Source of the DNA: Rhodopirellula europaea 6C
GTDB taxonomy: Bacteria; Planctomycetota; Planctomycetia; Pirellulales; Pirellulaceae
Length of the DNA stretch: 33,216 bases
Direction of reading: 5' to 3'
NCBI RefSeq assembly: GCF_000338295.1
Contig: NZ_ANMO01000176.1
Location: 1-33,216 of the forward strand
The notes under the pieces are model-generated. The model made no database searches. It was not told where the DNA came from and saw only the letters and a program-made list of their open reading frames with translations. Below, piece after piece: positions 19,152-30,400 of the stretch (position 1 is its first letter; each line of letters starts with the position of its first letter). The translations under genes and the position numbers were made by a program.

Positions 19152-20003
19152 CTAAGATGCCAAACGCCGTTTCAGGAGTTTACGCCGCGCCTCAACAGCC
19201 AGCCCCAAAACTGACCACAACAGCGTTGAACCTGGCTCTGGCACAGCCGTGGCACTCGTCGTTGCGAACCCGATGTCACGAAACGCAGCCAGTGTCAATT
19301 CACTGATGAACGAGTTCGGATTCAGCCAGCCGGTCATCAGCTCGAAGGTCATGTCTCGACCAAGCCCATCGGTGATCCCAGTGAAGTTGGCACCATTATC
19401 AAACTCGTTCCAATGCCCGTTGGCAGTCCCGGTTCCTCCGCTGAGCTCAACATCTGGTGTTCCGATTTGACCAAACTCGATTTGCCAAACAGCAGTCGCG
19501 TTGGCTCCCGTGAATTCGCCCGATCCATTCACGTAGACACTGTTGTCAGTCCACAACGTGCCAAAGCCAAGCACGTGAGCCATCTCATGCAGCACAAGAG
19601 CATTTAACTGAGAAGAGGAGAGCGTTCCGATATCGTCGGCGTCAAACTGCATTTGCCCATCGGTCGCGAGTTTGTAGCCGCTCGAATCAAACCCATACTC
19701 AGTGAATCCAGCTTGCCCCAATGTGCCACCGGCTCCATCGATAGAGGTCACGGAAGCTTGAATCCGCACGGTATCGAGGATTTGATTATCGAACGCGGAG
19801 CTACCGAAGGATCGGCTGACGATCAATCCATCCTGGTAACCACCAAGCAAACCTTGCCAGGTATTGGCGGCGGACTGGAACGCGGCTTCGTACGCTGCCA
19901 CGCCTGTGTAGTCCACCTCAACCACCAACGCCGCGGACGCGGATCGCGCAAAGAAAAGGCTGGCGAAAACCGCCAGCCCAAATGCCTCTTTGAGATGCCG
20001 CAT
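19152..20003 (-). CDS. Secreted leishmanolysin-like (M8-type) zinc metallopeptidase with PEP-CTERM sorting tail
   Basis: Counting from the upstream GTG at 20033 (293 residues), the zinc motif is HEMAHVLGFG with His149, Glu150 and His153. The usual third ligand of HExxHxxGxxH is Thr, but 'NGHWNE' (His207) and 'ELMTGW' (Met233) follow, as in leishmanolysin-type metzincins, where the third His comes after an insertion and precedes the Met-turn. The C-terminus is VPEPGS, a hydrophobic stretch and a basic tail (EARRKLLKRR), the PEP-CTERM signal recognised by exosortase systems. I prefer the ATG at 20003 (protein of 283 residues) because it gives a normal signal peptide (MRHLKEAFGLAVFASLFFAR, cleavage near SASA-A) and sits 2 nt after the stop of the preceding gene. 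The GTG at 20033 is the alternative. Likely exported and perhaps cell-surface retained. Substrate unknown. Confidence 0.88.
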   Translation of the reverse strand: MRHLKEAFGLAVFASLFFARSASAALVVEVDYTGVAAYEAAFQSAANTWQGLLGGYQDGLIVSRSFGSSAFDNQILDTVRIQASVTSIDGAGGTLGQAGFTEYGFDSSGYKLATDGQMQFDADDIGTLSSSQLNALVLHEMAHVLGFGTLWTDNSVYVNGSGEFTGANATAVWQIEFGQIGTPDVELSGGTGTANGHWNEFDNGANFTGITDGLGRDMTFELMTGWLNPNSFISELTLAAFRDIGFATTSATAVPEPGSTLLWSVLGLAVEARRKLLKRRLAS

Positions 20004-20005
20004 TC

Positions 20006-20677
20006 TCAAACCAACGTGCCGTTCGCTTTGCACCGCCTTAGACGACGCCCCATGACTCCGCTCAAGGCTGCCACACTCGCTATTGCAATCAGAGAACTTG
20101 GCTCTGGAACAGCCGAGGCCTGAATCGTGATGGTACTCCCGATCGAGTCGGAGTTAAGTTCGGTAAAATTGCTATCACTAATGACATTTGATGCGAACAC
20201 CAGATCAAAATCGCCCGCTTGACCCTCAGGGACTGAGAACGACACGGACATCAAACCGGCAGCGTCGAATAGAGCTGGATTAGACTCATCAAGGAATGAA
20301 CTCGAACCGAGACTTTCGGAGGCGTTGGATGCTGAATCCTCTACCAAGCTACCTGGAAACAGATCCGTAAATCGGACTGGTTCTGCCGCTGGCCCAAACG
20401 TCACCTCAGAGATACTGCCACTGATATCGCTTGCCAGGACCCGGGACTGCCAATTGGCAATCTGGCTTCCTAGATCATCGCCATCGACCTCAAGATAGAC
20501 ATCCACGCTTCCAGTCGTCGGCCCGTTACTATTTGCAGCTAGCACCGCGGACTCAATCCGAAACGTGATCGCCGCTTGGCAGCGATCACACCAAAACGAG
20601 ACGAATAGAATCAGAACGAGCAATATCCATGGCCTGGATACATCTCGCTTCAACTTAGCGAGCAGGTGTACTAACAC
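20006..20677 (-). CDS. PEP-CTERM secreted protein (paralogue of the preceding gene)
   Basis: 223 residues. A signal peptide with a basic start and hydrophobic core (WILLVLILFVSFW, residues 17-29) is likely cut after A35. The mature part is a beta-rich domain without catalytic motifs. The C-terminus is VPEPSS (from residue 190), a hydrophobic helix and GRRLRR, a PEP-CTERM anchor. It aligns throughout with the 215-residue neighbour: 'NGPTTGSVDVYLEVDGDDLG' versus 'VNPTTGIVDVYVTADGGDIG', 'DLFPGS' in both, 'SNPALFDAAGLMS' versus 'SNPALFDDAGLMS', and 'FDLVF' in both, so the pair is a tandem duplication. The start is a GTG that overlaps the stop of the upstream gene by 7 nt, suggesting translational coupling. 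Function is unknown; the domain resembles the cohesin-like or general beta-sandwich part of many PEP-CTERM proteins. Confidence 0.88.
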   Translation of the reverse strand: MLVHLLAKLKRDVSRPWILLVLILFVSFWCDRCQAAITFRIESAVLAANSNGPTTGSVDVYLEVDGDDLGSQIANWQSRVLASDISGSISEVTFGPAAEPVRFTDLFPGSLVEDSASNASESLGSSSFLDESNPALFDAAGLMSVSFSVPEGQAGDFDLVFASNVISDSNFTELNSDSIGSTITIQASAVPEPSSLIAIASVAALSGVMGRRLRRCKANGTLV

Positions 20678-21318
20678 GCGACAAATTTCGCTTTCTTCAA
20701 ACGCTTTCGAGAAGCTTGCCCCCCAAGACCTACCCCCAGAAGGCTCAACGCCAGGAGCGAAGAGGGCTCAGGAACCGCGACAGCAGAGATTGTGATGCTC
20801 CCAGGACTAAAGGCCTCTGCGAAACTTCCTCCACCACCGCCACGACTCATACCAGTTGGTATTTCGTTGAAAACCAGATCGAATGAACCAGTTTGCCCAG
20901 TCGCAACGCTGAATTGAAAAGACATCAGTCCGGCGTCGTCAAAAAGTGCAGGATTTGAGGTATCCGAAAAATTTGAAGATCCACCTGCAGTGACCCCAAC
21001 TGTTTGGGGAACAACTGCTGATCCTGGGAACAAATCAACATGACTGACCGGCTCGCTAATGGCACTGAATGTCACGCCTGATATTGTCCCGGTCAGATTC
21101 GCTGCATTGACAAACGCGTTCCAACCAGCGACCTGATCCCCGATGTCACCACCATCCGCCGTCACATAGACATCAACGATGCCCGTGGTGGGGTTAACGC
21201 CATCGCTGATAAACGAATCATCGTCGATGGTAAAGGTAACAGCAGCCGGACAAGCTGTCGCAAAACAAATCATCAGCACGCAAAGTGCGGATGCAAGAGA
21301 TTTTCGAACGAGGGACAT
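20671..21318 (-). CDS. PEP-CTERM secreted protein
   Basis: 215 residues from an ATG at 21318. Signal peptide of about 25 residues (hydrophobic ASALCVLMICFA, cleavage near CPA-A). The beta-rich mature domain holds 'TTGIVDVYV', 'DLFPGSAVV', 'SNPALFDDAGLMSFQFSV' and a glycine run (RGGGGGS) before the end. The C-terminal 34 residues start VPEPSS and finish with a hydrophobic helix and a basic cluster (SRKRLKKAK), the PEP-CTERM form. The downstream gene is its paralogue, and both C-terminal signals are 34 residues long. It lies 113 nt after the giant dockerin protein and may be co-transcribed with it. No catalytic residues recognised; role unknown, probably extracellular or envelope. Confidence 0.9.
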   Translation of the reverse strand: MSLVRKSLASALCVLMICFATACPAAVTFTIDDDSFISDGVNPTTGIVDVYVTADGGDIGDQVAGWNAFVNAANLTGTISGVTFSAISEPVSHVDLFPGSAVVPQTVGVTAGGSSNFSDTSNPALFDDAGLMSFQFSVATGQTGSFDLVFNEIPTGMSRGGGGGSFAEAFSPGSITISAVAVPEPSSLLALSLLGVGLGGQASRKRLKKAKFVAC

Positions 21319-21431
21319 AAGACTTACCAGTTAAACCAAAATATTTGACGACGCGATGTAAAACTAACATCCGCCCCCCCACTGAGCTATCGGCGGAGGG
21401 ATAGAATAGCTGCGAATGAACTCGGAATCCA
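21319..21431 (-). other. Gap after giant gene with a GC-rich inverted repeat (possible attenuator)
   Basis: Between the TAG of the giant gene and the first PEP-CTERM gene is an inverted repeat TCCGCC/GGCGGA (21370-21375 and 21392-21397, 16-nt spacer containing a G-run on the minus strand). On that strand it is followed by TGTTAGTTTTA, a poor T-tract. It may act as a weak terminator that lowers expression of the small genes relative to the giant gene, or the small genes may have their own promoter in the AT-rich part that follows. Neither is certain. Confidence 0.35.
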
Positions 21432-24400
21432 CTAGAAATCCAGGGAATCCAAAGCTGCATCCACGGACGATGCTTCCAAAGTGGATGGATCTGACATTTC
21501 ACCCAGTCCATCGACCGAATCATCATCATCCTCGAAGGCCATCAATGACATCATCGGAGGGGATGGCAAAGTCGCGGTCTGCGGCGGAATCAGGCCAAAT
21601 GCGAACTGCGCGTCTGCAGTGTCAACTTGACCCGAGCCGTCAAGGTCCTTCCTCACATCGTAAGCGTTGCCGGTTAGGAAGGACGCAAAAGAAGTTGAAC
21701 CATCAGTGAAGGAGAACCTGGAACTGTAAACCGTCGAGGCATCATTGATATTTACCTCTTCGTTTGCATTCGCATCACCGGGAAGCACGTTGAACTGGAA
21801 CACGAAGTCTCCACCCTCGCTGTCGTTACCAGACGGCAGGGCACTGAGGTATTCACCATCCAGATCGATTGTTCCACCCAATCCGGCGGCGACCGTGTCG
21901 AAAACCGTTAAGGTGACTCGATCGTTAACGATAAAATCGCTTAACGTCAACGTTGCGATGTGCGAGACAGGATCATAGTCAACAGATGTGATCGACGGGG
22001 TATCCACCCCCTGAAGCCCTGCAAATGCAAAATCACTTGCAGAGAGCGTGCTGGTGACTTGGGCGTTAAATTCAACGTGAATTTGATTCAAGTTGATCCA
22101 GGGCAGTGTGTCGAACTGATTCGCCGGATTGATGGAATAACCCTGGCGACCATCCGGTGAAGATCCGTCAACGAAATCGTTGAAGGCATCCGCCCAAATT
22201 GTACTACCAACCTTGATCGCGTTGATCTTCAAATTGTCGTTGTCGACAATCAAGGCAAGCGCTTCGTCACTGAAGTTAGCACCTGGCCCCGACACACCAG
22301 GGCTATAAGTCGAACTTAGACTGACTGCGAAGCCTTCATTTCCTTCAACAAGGGCGTCATCGGTAATGTTGAAGGAGACGTTTTTGAATTCATCACCCTC
22401 TTCAAAGGTGACGGTTTTGCCACCAGCAAAATCATAGTCAGCACCTTCCGTCGCACCAAAGAGATCCAGGGTGTTCAGCGTCACCTCAATGGTGACCCCC
22501 GTGGGAATGGGAGAACTCACCGAAATGGTGAACATTCCGGTCCCATCGTCTTCACTCACTGTCAGATCGTCGACGGTGAACGTCAAGATTGGCTCGACGG
22601 TCACTTCGATCGTCTCAGTATCGACCACGCTGTCCTTGTCGGTCACCGTTACCGTGATCGTGTAAGTTCCTGGGTCGGCATAGGTGTGACTGAGAGCGAA
22701 CTCCTTCGGATCACCGCTGCCGATCGAACCACTGTCCATTGCTCCGGCATCGTCGTAGTCGACGGTGTAACCCCAGTCCGCATCAGCACCCGGATCGGTG
22801 AAGGTCACTGTACGAGTGAACGTGTCGCCTTGCACGATCGACGCAGCCATGCCGACGGACAAATCGGGTGCAACATCTTCGACGGTGATGTTAAAGGAGG
22901 CCGTTGACGAATTAATGCCGTCGCTTACTCCTATAACGATTGGCTCTACCGTATCGCCATCTGTTGGAGTGTAGGTGTACTGATCACCGTTAACTCCAGT
23001 GATCATTCCATCACCAGTTACAACGCTGTAAGTCAGCGTATCGCCATCGGGATCGAAACCAGCCAACGTGATTGTTACTGGTGAGCCTTCCTCAACGATC
23101 TGATCAGCAACCGTCAGAGTCGGCGTGTCGTCAACACCGTCGACGGTAATCGTCACCGTGGTTGTGCTCGTCAGTGCCCCATCACTGATGGTGTACTCGA
23201 ACGTGACGTCCTCGCTTTCGGTTTCATCGAGATCATCAAAATCTGAACCTGGATCGTAGGTAAACGTTCCATCGGCAGCCACGGTGACAGTACCGCCAGG
23301 ACCGCCGCCGGTTCGAGTCAGCGAAACCGGCATCCCAACGTCACCGCTCACACCATTAACTTCAGTCACCGTCAATGTTGGCGAGTCGACGTCGGTGTCA
23401 TTTGCCAACACGCTGTCATCGGTCGTGTCACCCATGGTGGTGTTGCCATCGGCGTCGTCGGCAGTGAGAGTCGAATCGGCATCGACCGAGTAACTGTCCG
23501 CGGCAGCTTCCGGAGCATCGTTGACCGGTGTGACGTTGATCGCGAAGATCCGCTCCATGCTTTCGCCGCCGTTACCATCAACGACCTTGAACGAGAACGA
23601 ATCGTTGCCGACGTAGTCTTTATTCGGCATGTAGGTGAAGGCACCCGTTGTCGGATCGGTGATTGTCAGCGTGCCGTTGCTGACATCGACAACAACTTGG
23701 AACTCCAGGTTGGGAACGTCGGAAGTATCGACATCACCGCCGGTGAGAGCATCTGTCAGCAGCGTGTCTTCCGGTGTTGTTGCACTGTCGTTGGCGGCGG
23801 TCGGAGCATCGTTGACGCCGGTGACCGTGACCACAACGTCACCATTGGTCGTGCTGTTGCCGTCCGAGACGGTGTAGCTGAACGTTTCGGTGGCATCTTC
23901 GGTGACCGCCAAGTACTCAAACTGACCATTCGGATCGAACGTCAACGTATCGTCACCATTCAAAGTAACGGTACCGTTGCCACTGGTCAAAACAATTGGA
24001 ACCCCGACTGTCGGTGTCTGCCCGTCAATTGCAGTGATACTTAGCGTATCCCCTTCGGGATCAGTGTCGTTGCCGAGAACATTGATTGGGCCGCTCGCCG
24101 TGTCTTCATCCGTCGTCGCAGTGTCGTCGACGACCACCGGCGAATCATCGACACCGTTGACGGTAATCGTCACCGTCGCCGTATTGGAATTGGCGAAGGT
24201 GTCAGTCGCTTCGTAGGTGAACTCGACGATCACAAACTCACCGCTATCCAAGGCGTCGAAATTGCCTTGCTGATCGTAGGTGAACGAACCGTCCGCATTG
24301 AGCGTGACCTCTCCGGCAGCATCGCCACCAAGCGGCGAAGCCCCAGCGGCCGAGGTGACAACCGTAATGGTTCCCGGCGAAGCGACCGTCAGCGGGTCAA

Positions 24401-27400
24401 GATCGACATCGGTGTCGTTGCCAAGCACACCCGGTGCTGCGACAGATAGCGTGCCGTCTTCATCGACTGAGTAGGCATCGTCGTCCGCTTCCGGTGTGTC
24501 TTGCTGGGCGATCACCGTGATCGTCACATCAACGGGTGCCGACAGGGCACCGTTATCATCCTCCGCTTGATACTGGAAGGTATCGGTGCCGTTGAAGTCG
24601 GCGTTCGGAGTGTACGTAAACGTGCCGTCGGAGTTGAACGTCACGGCACCGTTGCTGGGCGATGAGAACTGCGTCGCCGAGACGACTGTTCCGTCAATAT
24701 CCGAATCATTCACCAGAACGGTCGATCCATTCAGAACGGCGTCTTCGTTGACCGTATACGAATCATCAGCAACGGCCACAGGTGCGTCGTTGACACCCGT
24801 AATATCGACGTCGACATTGGCGGTCGAGGAAGGCAATGTTCCGTCGCTGACCGTGTAGGTGAAGCTGTCACTACCGGAGGGCTGAATATCATCGTCATCC
24901 AGGAAATCAAACGCACCACTCGGGTCATACGTCAATGTACCATCAAGTTCCAGGGTGACCGTCGCGCCACTAGCCAGCGTGACGGTGTCCTCAGGAGCCA
25001 CGGACATTCCGTCGATCGAAACGACCGCGACATCTTCGCCGTCCGGATCGAAATCGTTGTCGACCACATCGATCGAAACGCTGCTGTCTTCGTCAGTCGA
25101 AGCCGTATCGTCTACGGCAACCGGAGCGTCATCGACACCCGTCACCACGATGCTGACCGTAGCCGGGGCAATGGAGTCATCCAATCCGTCGTTGGCGAGA
25201 TAGGTGAATGTTACCGTCACCGTTTCGCCAGGAAGCAATGCGTCCAGAGACCCTTCTGGGTCGTAGTCGAAACTTCCGTCTGCGTTAATGACGACCGAAC
25301 CGGCCGATGCTCCGTCAAGGATGCTGGGGGTTAGACCATCACTATCACCTGCTGCGGTAGCAGAAACGGTGCCAGGCGATGACACTTCCAGCGTGTCACC
25401 GACATCAATATCGGTGTCATTGTCCAACACACCCGGTGCAGCAACCGACAACGTGCCGTCAGCCTGAGCCGCATAATCACCCGGGGTATCAGGGTCGTCG
25501 TTGGCGACCGGTGCGTCGTTGGTACCGACAACGGTGAATTTGACCGTTCCGGTATCGCTGAGCGAACCATCAGTGACGGTGAAATTGACAATGACTTCCG
25601 CAGAAACTCCTTCGGCCAAGCTTTGGTAGATTGCAACCGATGGATCTAGACTGAAGTCTCCGCTCCCCTGGTCGTACGTGATCCCCGCTTCTCCGAGCGT
25701 GGCGGGCACGCCGGCAACCGTCGCGTTATCAAAGGTAAAGGAGCTCGTCGTTAGTGTGTCGTCGACATCAGTGGCCAAATCACTGATTTGAGCTTCAACG
25801 CCACCTAGCGTTCCGTCAAAGACGGCGTCATCTTCGTCGATCGAAGCTCCGGTGTCGAAGTCTTCTGCAACTGGTGCGTCGTTGACAGCTTCGACCGAGA
25901 TCGTCAGCATCAATTGAGTCGTTTCCTCGTTACCGATTGTGGGGGCGGGATCCCCGGTGTCGGTGACATCGGCCACGATGAGAATATCGCCGAAGAAGTC
26001 GGGAGCCGTGGTGAACGACCACATGCCGTCCGTACCCGTGGTCAATACTCCTTCACTGGCCGTGATCGGTACTCCCCCCACCGTTGCCGAGCTAAGCGTG
26101 AAGACCAGCGATGCATCGGGGGTCTCAATGTCGTCCGCCAACGTCTGCAAGTTGATGCTCAATGGTGTCATTTGGTCTTCGGTCATCGGGAAGACCTGAC
26201 CGTTGGTAACCGTCGGTGCGGTGTTGACTGGATCGATCGTGATCCCAACCGATGTGGTGGTCGTCGCAGAAGCCGGAGGAGCTGTCACACCTAAATCATC
26301 AACGGTGATCACCAACGAGTCGGTGCCATTGACATTTTCATTTGGAGTGTAGGTCACCGATGCCAAGGCGGCGTTTAGCTCGGCACGAGTGCCAGAGAAC
26401 GTGAGCGTTCCATCGCTGCCATCGATGTCCGTGCCCGTGATCGCAGTTGCCACAGCAATTGAACCGCTCGTGACGCTGAGCGTCACTTCCATCGCATCAG
26501 GACCTTCACCCAGGGCGATGTCCGCGTCATCCACCACAATCGGACCGATTCCGATGGAGGTAGGTACCGCAGCAGTATTTTCATCAAGCGTTACGTCTGC
26601 AGGAACAACGACGGTAGGACTGTCGTTGACCGCAGTCACGTTGATCACGACCGATGCGGCGTCTGACTTTTTAAAGTCGTTCTCAAGCATGCCCGAGCCA
26701 CTGTTGTAGGTCTGCCCGTTGTCGGTGACCTTGTAAGTGAACGTGACTGGACCGTTGAAGTTGGTGGTCGGTGTGAACCGGATCACCTGGGTTCCCATCA
26801 CCGTCAACACATTGATTGTGCCGAGTGCAGGCGGAATCGTCGTGACGTCGGTGATTGTCAACGCCTGGAAGTCCTCATTGGCCGGTCCGGCCGTGGTGCC
26901 GGCGGCGTTGAGCACATCAATGTCGACGAACGATGTGTCTTCGTCGACCGTCACCGTCACCGGACCGGCGGTCGGCTTGTCGTTAACACGACGGTAGTTG
27001 ATCGTCACCGTCGCCGTGTTTGAGCTTTCCGGAGTCGTTCCATCGTCGACGATCGTGTAGGTGAAGGAATCGCTGCCGAAGTATTCACCGTCGCTTGGCG
27101 TGTAGGTGAACGAACCGTCGGTGTCGATGATAACGCTACCGCCATCGTCAGTCGCAACCGTCGTCGGGCCGGTTACCGCTGTTCCTTGAACTGTGGCAAC
27201 AGTGATCGTGTCCGACTCATCATCGAAACCGATCTCTTCGTCGTTGTCGTTGCCGAGCACCGAACCGGTCACATCGGCATCCCCTTCGGTTGCCTCGAAG
27301 TCATCATCGACCGCGACAGGTGCATCGTTGACCGGGTCGACCGTCAACGCGATCGTCGCATCGTCGAATTTCGTGGGCGTAGGCGAATTACCAAGGTCGC

Positions 27401-30400
27401 TAACATCGACGATCAGCTCATCGGGACCGCTGAAGTTCGCATTCGGCGTGTAAGTCAAACCATCGGCTAGTGCCGAGTTGACATCGCTCAAAAGTCCGGT
27501 CAGCGTCATTGTGCCGTCCGAACCGTCCAGGTCACCGCCAGCCAACGCACCCGGGTCGACAAGCGACAGAGTGCCTTCGGTGACCGTGAGATCCACAGTC
27601 ACTTCACCCGTGCCAGGAGCTTCATCCACGTCAACATCGGTGATCTCAAGTGTGCTGATTGTCAACGGCGTGTCTTCATCAGTCGAAGCCGCCATGGGGG
27701 CACCGTTGATGACCGGTGCGTCGTTAACAGGATCGACCGTGATCGTCACATCAGCGACAAAGCCAAAGCCACCGTCACCGTCACCCAGCAAGTAAGTGAA
27801 CGAATCGGTGCCGTTGAAGTCATCATCCGGTGTGTAAGTGAACGAACCGTCAGGGTTCAGTGTCAGGTCGCCGTTGGAAGCATCTCCACCGGGAGCAAGC
27901 GAGGCGACCAGCATCGTCCCCTCGTCGAGATCACTATCGGGTCCGTTTCCGTTGTCATCGAACACGTTGCCCGACAGCGCTGTGTCTTCAAGCGTGTCGA
28001 ACTCATCATCTTGGGCAACAGGAAGGTCATTCTCACCCGTAATGTTGATCGTGACATTCGCAGTCGCGGAAGCGCCATTGGAGTCTTCAATCGTGTAGGA
28101 AAATGTCTCGGTCGCCCCGTCAACCGACGGGAAATCGCTGACGGCGTAATCAAACGTGCCGTTCTCATTGATCGTCAAGGTTCCATAGGTCAGCGGGATC
28201 GCTTGAGGGTTGGAAGTGAGCCCCACCCCTTCAATCTCAGTTTCAATCTCAGTGACGGTGAAGGTGTCCCCATCAGGATCACTATCGATGCCGTTTCCAG
28301 TGTTCGCAAACAGATCACCGCTAATTGGGCCTGCACCTTCGACTGCCGCGTAGGTGTCGTCGTTAGCAATCGGCGCGTCGTTTTGACCGGTGATCGTGAT
28401 CGTCGCTTCAGCCGTGTCGGTTCCGCCATTACCGTCGCTGACGGTGTAGCTGAATACTTCGTCGACCATATCACCGGCTGCGATACTCGCGGTAACCTGA
28501 TAGTCAAACGATCCGTTTGCATTGATCGTCAAATCACCGTATGCCAGGGTGACTGTGTCGCCACTGGCAACAGGAGTATTCGTTGTTCCATCGTCGATTT
28601 CGGTCACGCTGAGCGTGTCCATCGCATCGACGTCGGTGTCGTTGGCCAAAAGGCCACTTGCGTCATCCACCTCCAATAAACCGGTTGGTTGCTCGTTGAC
28701 GGCATAGCTGTCGTCATCCGTTGCCACCGGAGCATCATTCTCACCGGTCCCGCTGATGTTCACGGTAACCGTGTTGGATGTCTTGAAGTCATCCTCGAGC
28801 ATCCCCGTACCGAGGTTAAACGTCTGCCCGTCGTCAATCAGGCTGTAGGTAAAGCTATCCGAGAAAGCTTCGCCCGCGGACAAGCTTTGATTTGGCGTGT
28901 AGGTGAACGTGCCGTTGGAATTAACTGTGACCGAACCGTTGCCCAGCGTAAGAGGACTGGACGCGTCGATGGTCAAGGTGTCGTTTTCTTCATCGGAGTC
29001 TGCTCCGTTGCCGTTGTCGACCAGCAAGTTGCCGCTCAGTCCGGCGTCTTCAGCAACGCCTGTGAAGTCATCAGCTTGGGCGACAGGTGCATCGTTCACA
29101 GCCACGACACTAACCCAGATTTCACCATCGATGAAATGACCTGAGCCGTCGGTGATCTCATAGACAATTTTGGCGGTGCCGTTGAACTCGACGTTACTGG
29201 TGTACTGCACCGTGCCGCCGGTACTGCTGACTGTGCCATCGAAGCCGGGAGCAACCTGAAACTCGGAAATCGTATCAAAGTCACCTTCAGTGACCAGGAT
29301 TGCCTCGGTGGAAACCTCACTTCCAGACCCGTCTTGCTCTGGAATGAACCAAGTCACATTCGATGACCGCACGAGCGGCGTTGCACCATCAAGGGCCGCC
29401 GGTATCGCTGCCGCCGTGGCGTCTTGAATCGTGTCGAATGCCTCGAAATCATAAACCAAGTCAGCGACGTTCGAAGGCATTGGGTAGATGCCGTTGGTCG
29501 GAGTCCAGGTCACCAGATCTCCCGACTCCAGAGCGCCCATGTCTTGATCGATGTAGGTTTGGTCCGCGTAGAAAGTCGTCGGTGCCCCTGCTGGCTGACT
29601 GATCGTCGCGACGACATCATTGCCGTCACCCCCGTCGTAGTTGATCGCGACCAAGACAGTACCACTTCCTCCGATAATCGGAACGACAACTTCGGTATCA
29701 TCGATAAATCCGGCGAACTCACCGGCAACCCCGTCCGATCCGTCATTGTCGATCAAGACGTAAGAAGTCCCCGGTGCAGGAGCGCCGACCAACTGCAGAT
29801 CAAGCGTTGCACCGGTTACATCAACCGTACCTGTGACGGCAAGCTGATCGTGCCCACTGCCAGGTCCGCTCGCGTCGACAATTTCAAGAACAACCGTTGC
29901 ACCGGAGACATCGAGGTCGCCGGAAGTTATCACGCCTGGACTGAATCCTGGGTCGAGCACTGCACCGGGATTGGAGAGCGTCAGAGATCCGTTGATTGTG
30001 GGCGTGCCAGAGAGAGCGACTGGCTGGGTGATATCAATGTTTTCCCCATAGACACCGTCCTGCACAACAACGGTACCGCCGGAATTAACGACAGCAATGC
30101 CTTCTGCAATCCGCCCCGTCGAACCGACCTGCGATCCGGACGTATGAACGTAAACAGTCTCGAAATCGAGCGCCGCATCAAGCAACACGGTGTAGTCGAC
30201 AGAACCAAACGCAGTGACTGACGCGGCGTCGCTCAAACTGGCAGGGCCAAAGTAGTTGCCCGAAGCATTGATGGTAAAACCAGTGCTGCCGTTTCGAATT
30301 GGCAGCGTCGTTTGACCAGAAAAATCGCTTCCTGAAATGGTTGCACCACCCACCCCAGCGAAGGTCCCGATTCCGCCGGTCGGATTACCAGCAATCATGC

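Noticed and set aside
18726-19306. Plus-strand frames of 102 and 113 codons upstream of the giant gene
   Set aside because: They overlap the probable promoter and the end of the protease gene, have no recognisable product and no ribosome site.
19550-19590. Protease judged inactive because HExxHxxGxxH lacks the third His
   Set aside because: A displaced His in 'NGHWNE' followed by 'ELMTGW' fits the leishmanolysin arrangement, so the site is probably complete.
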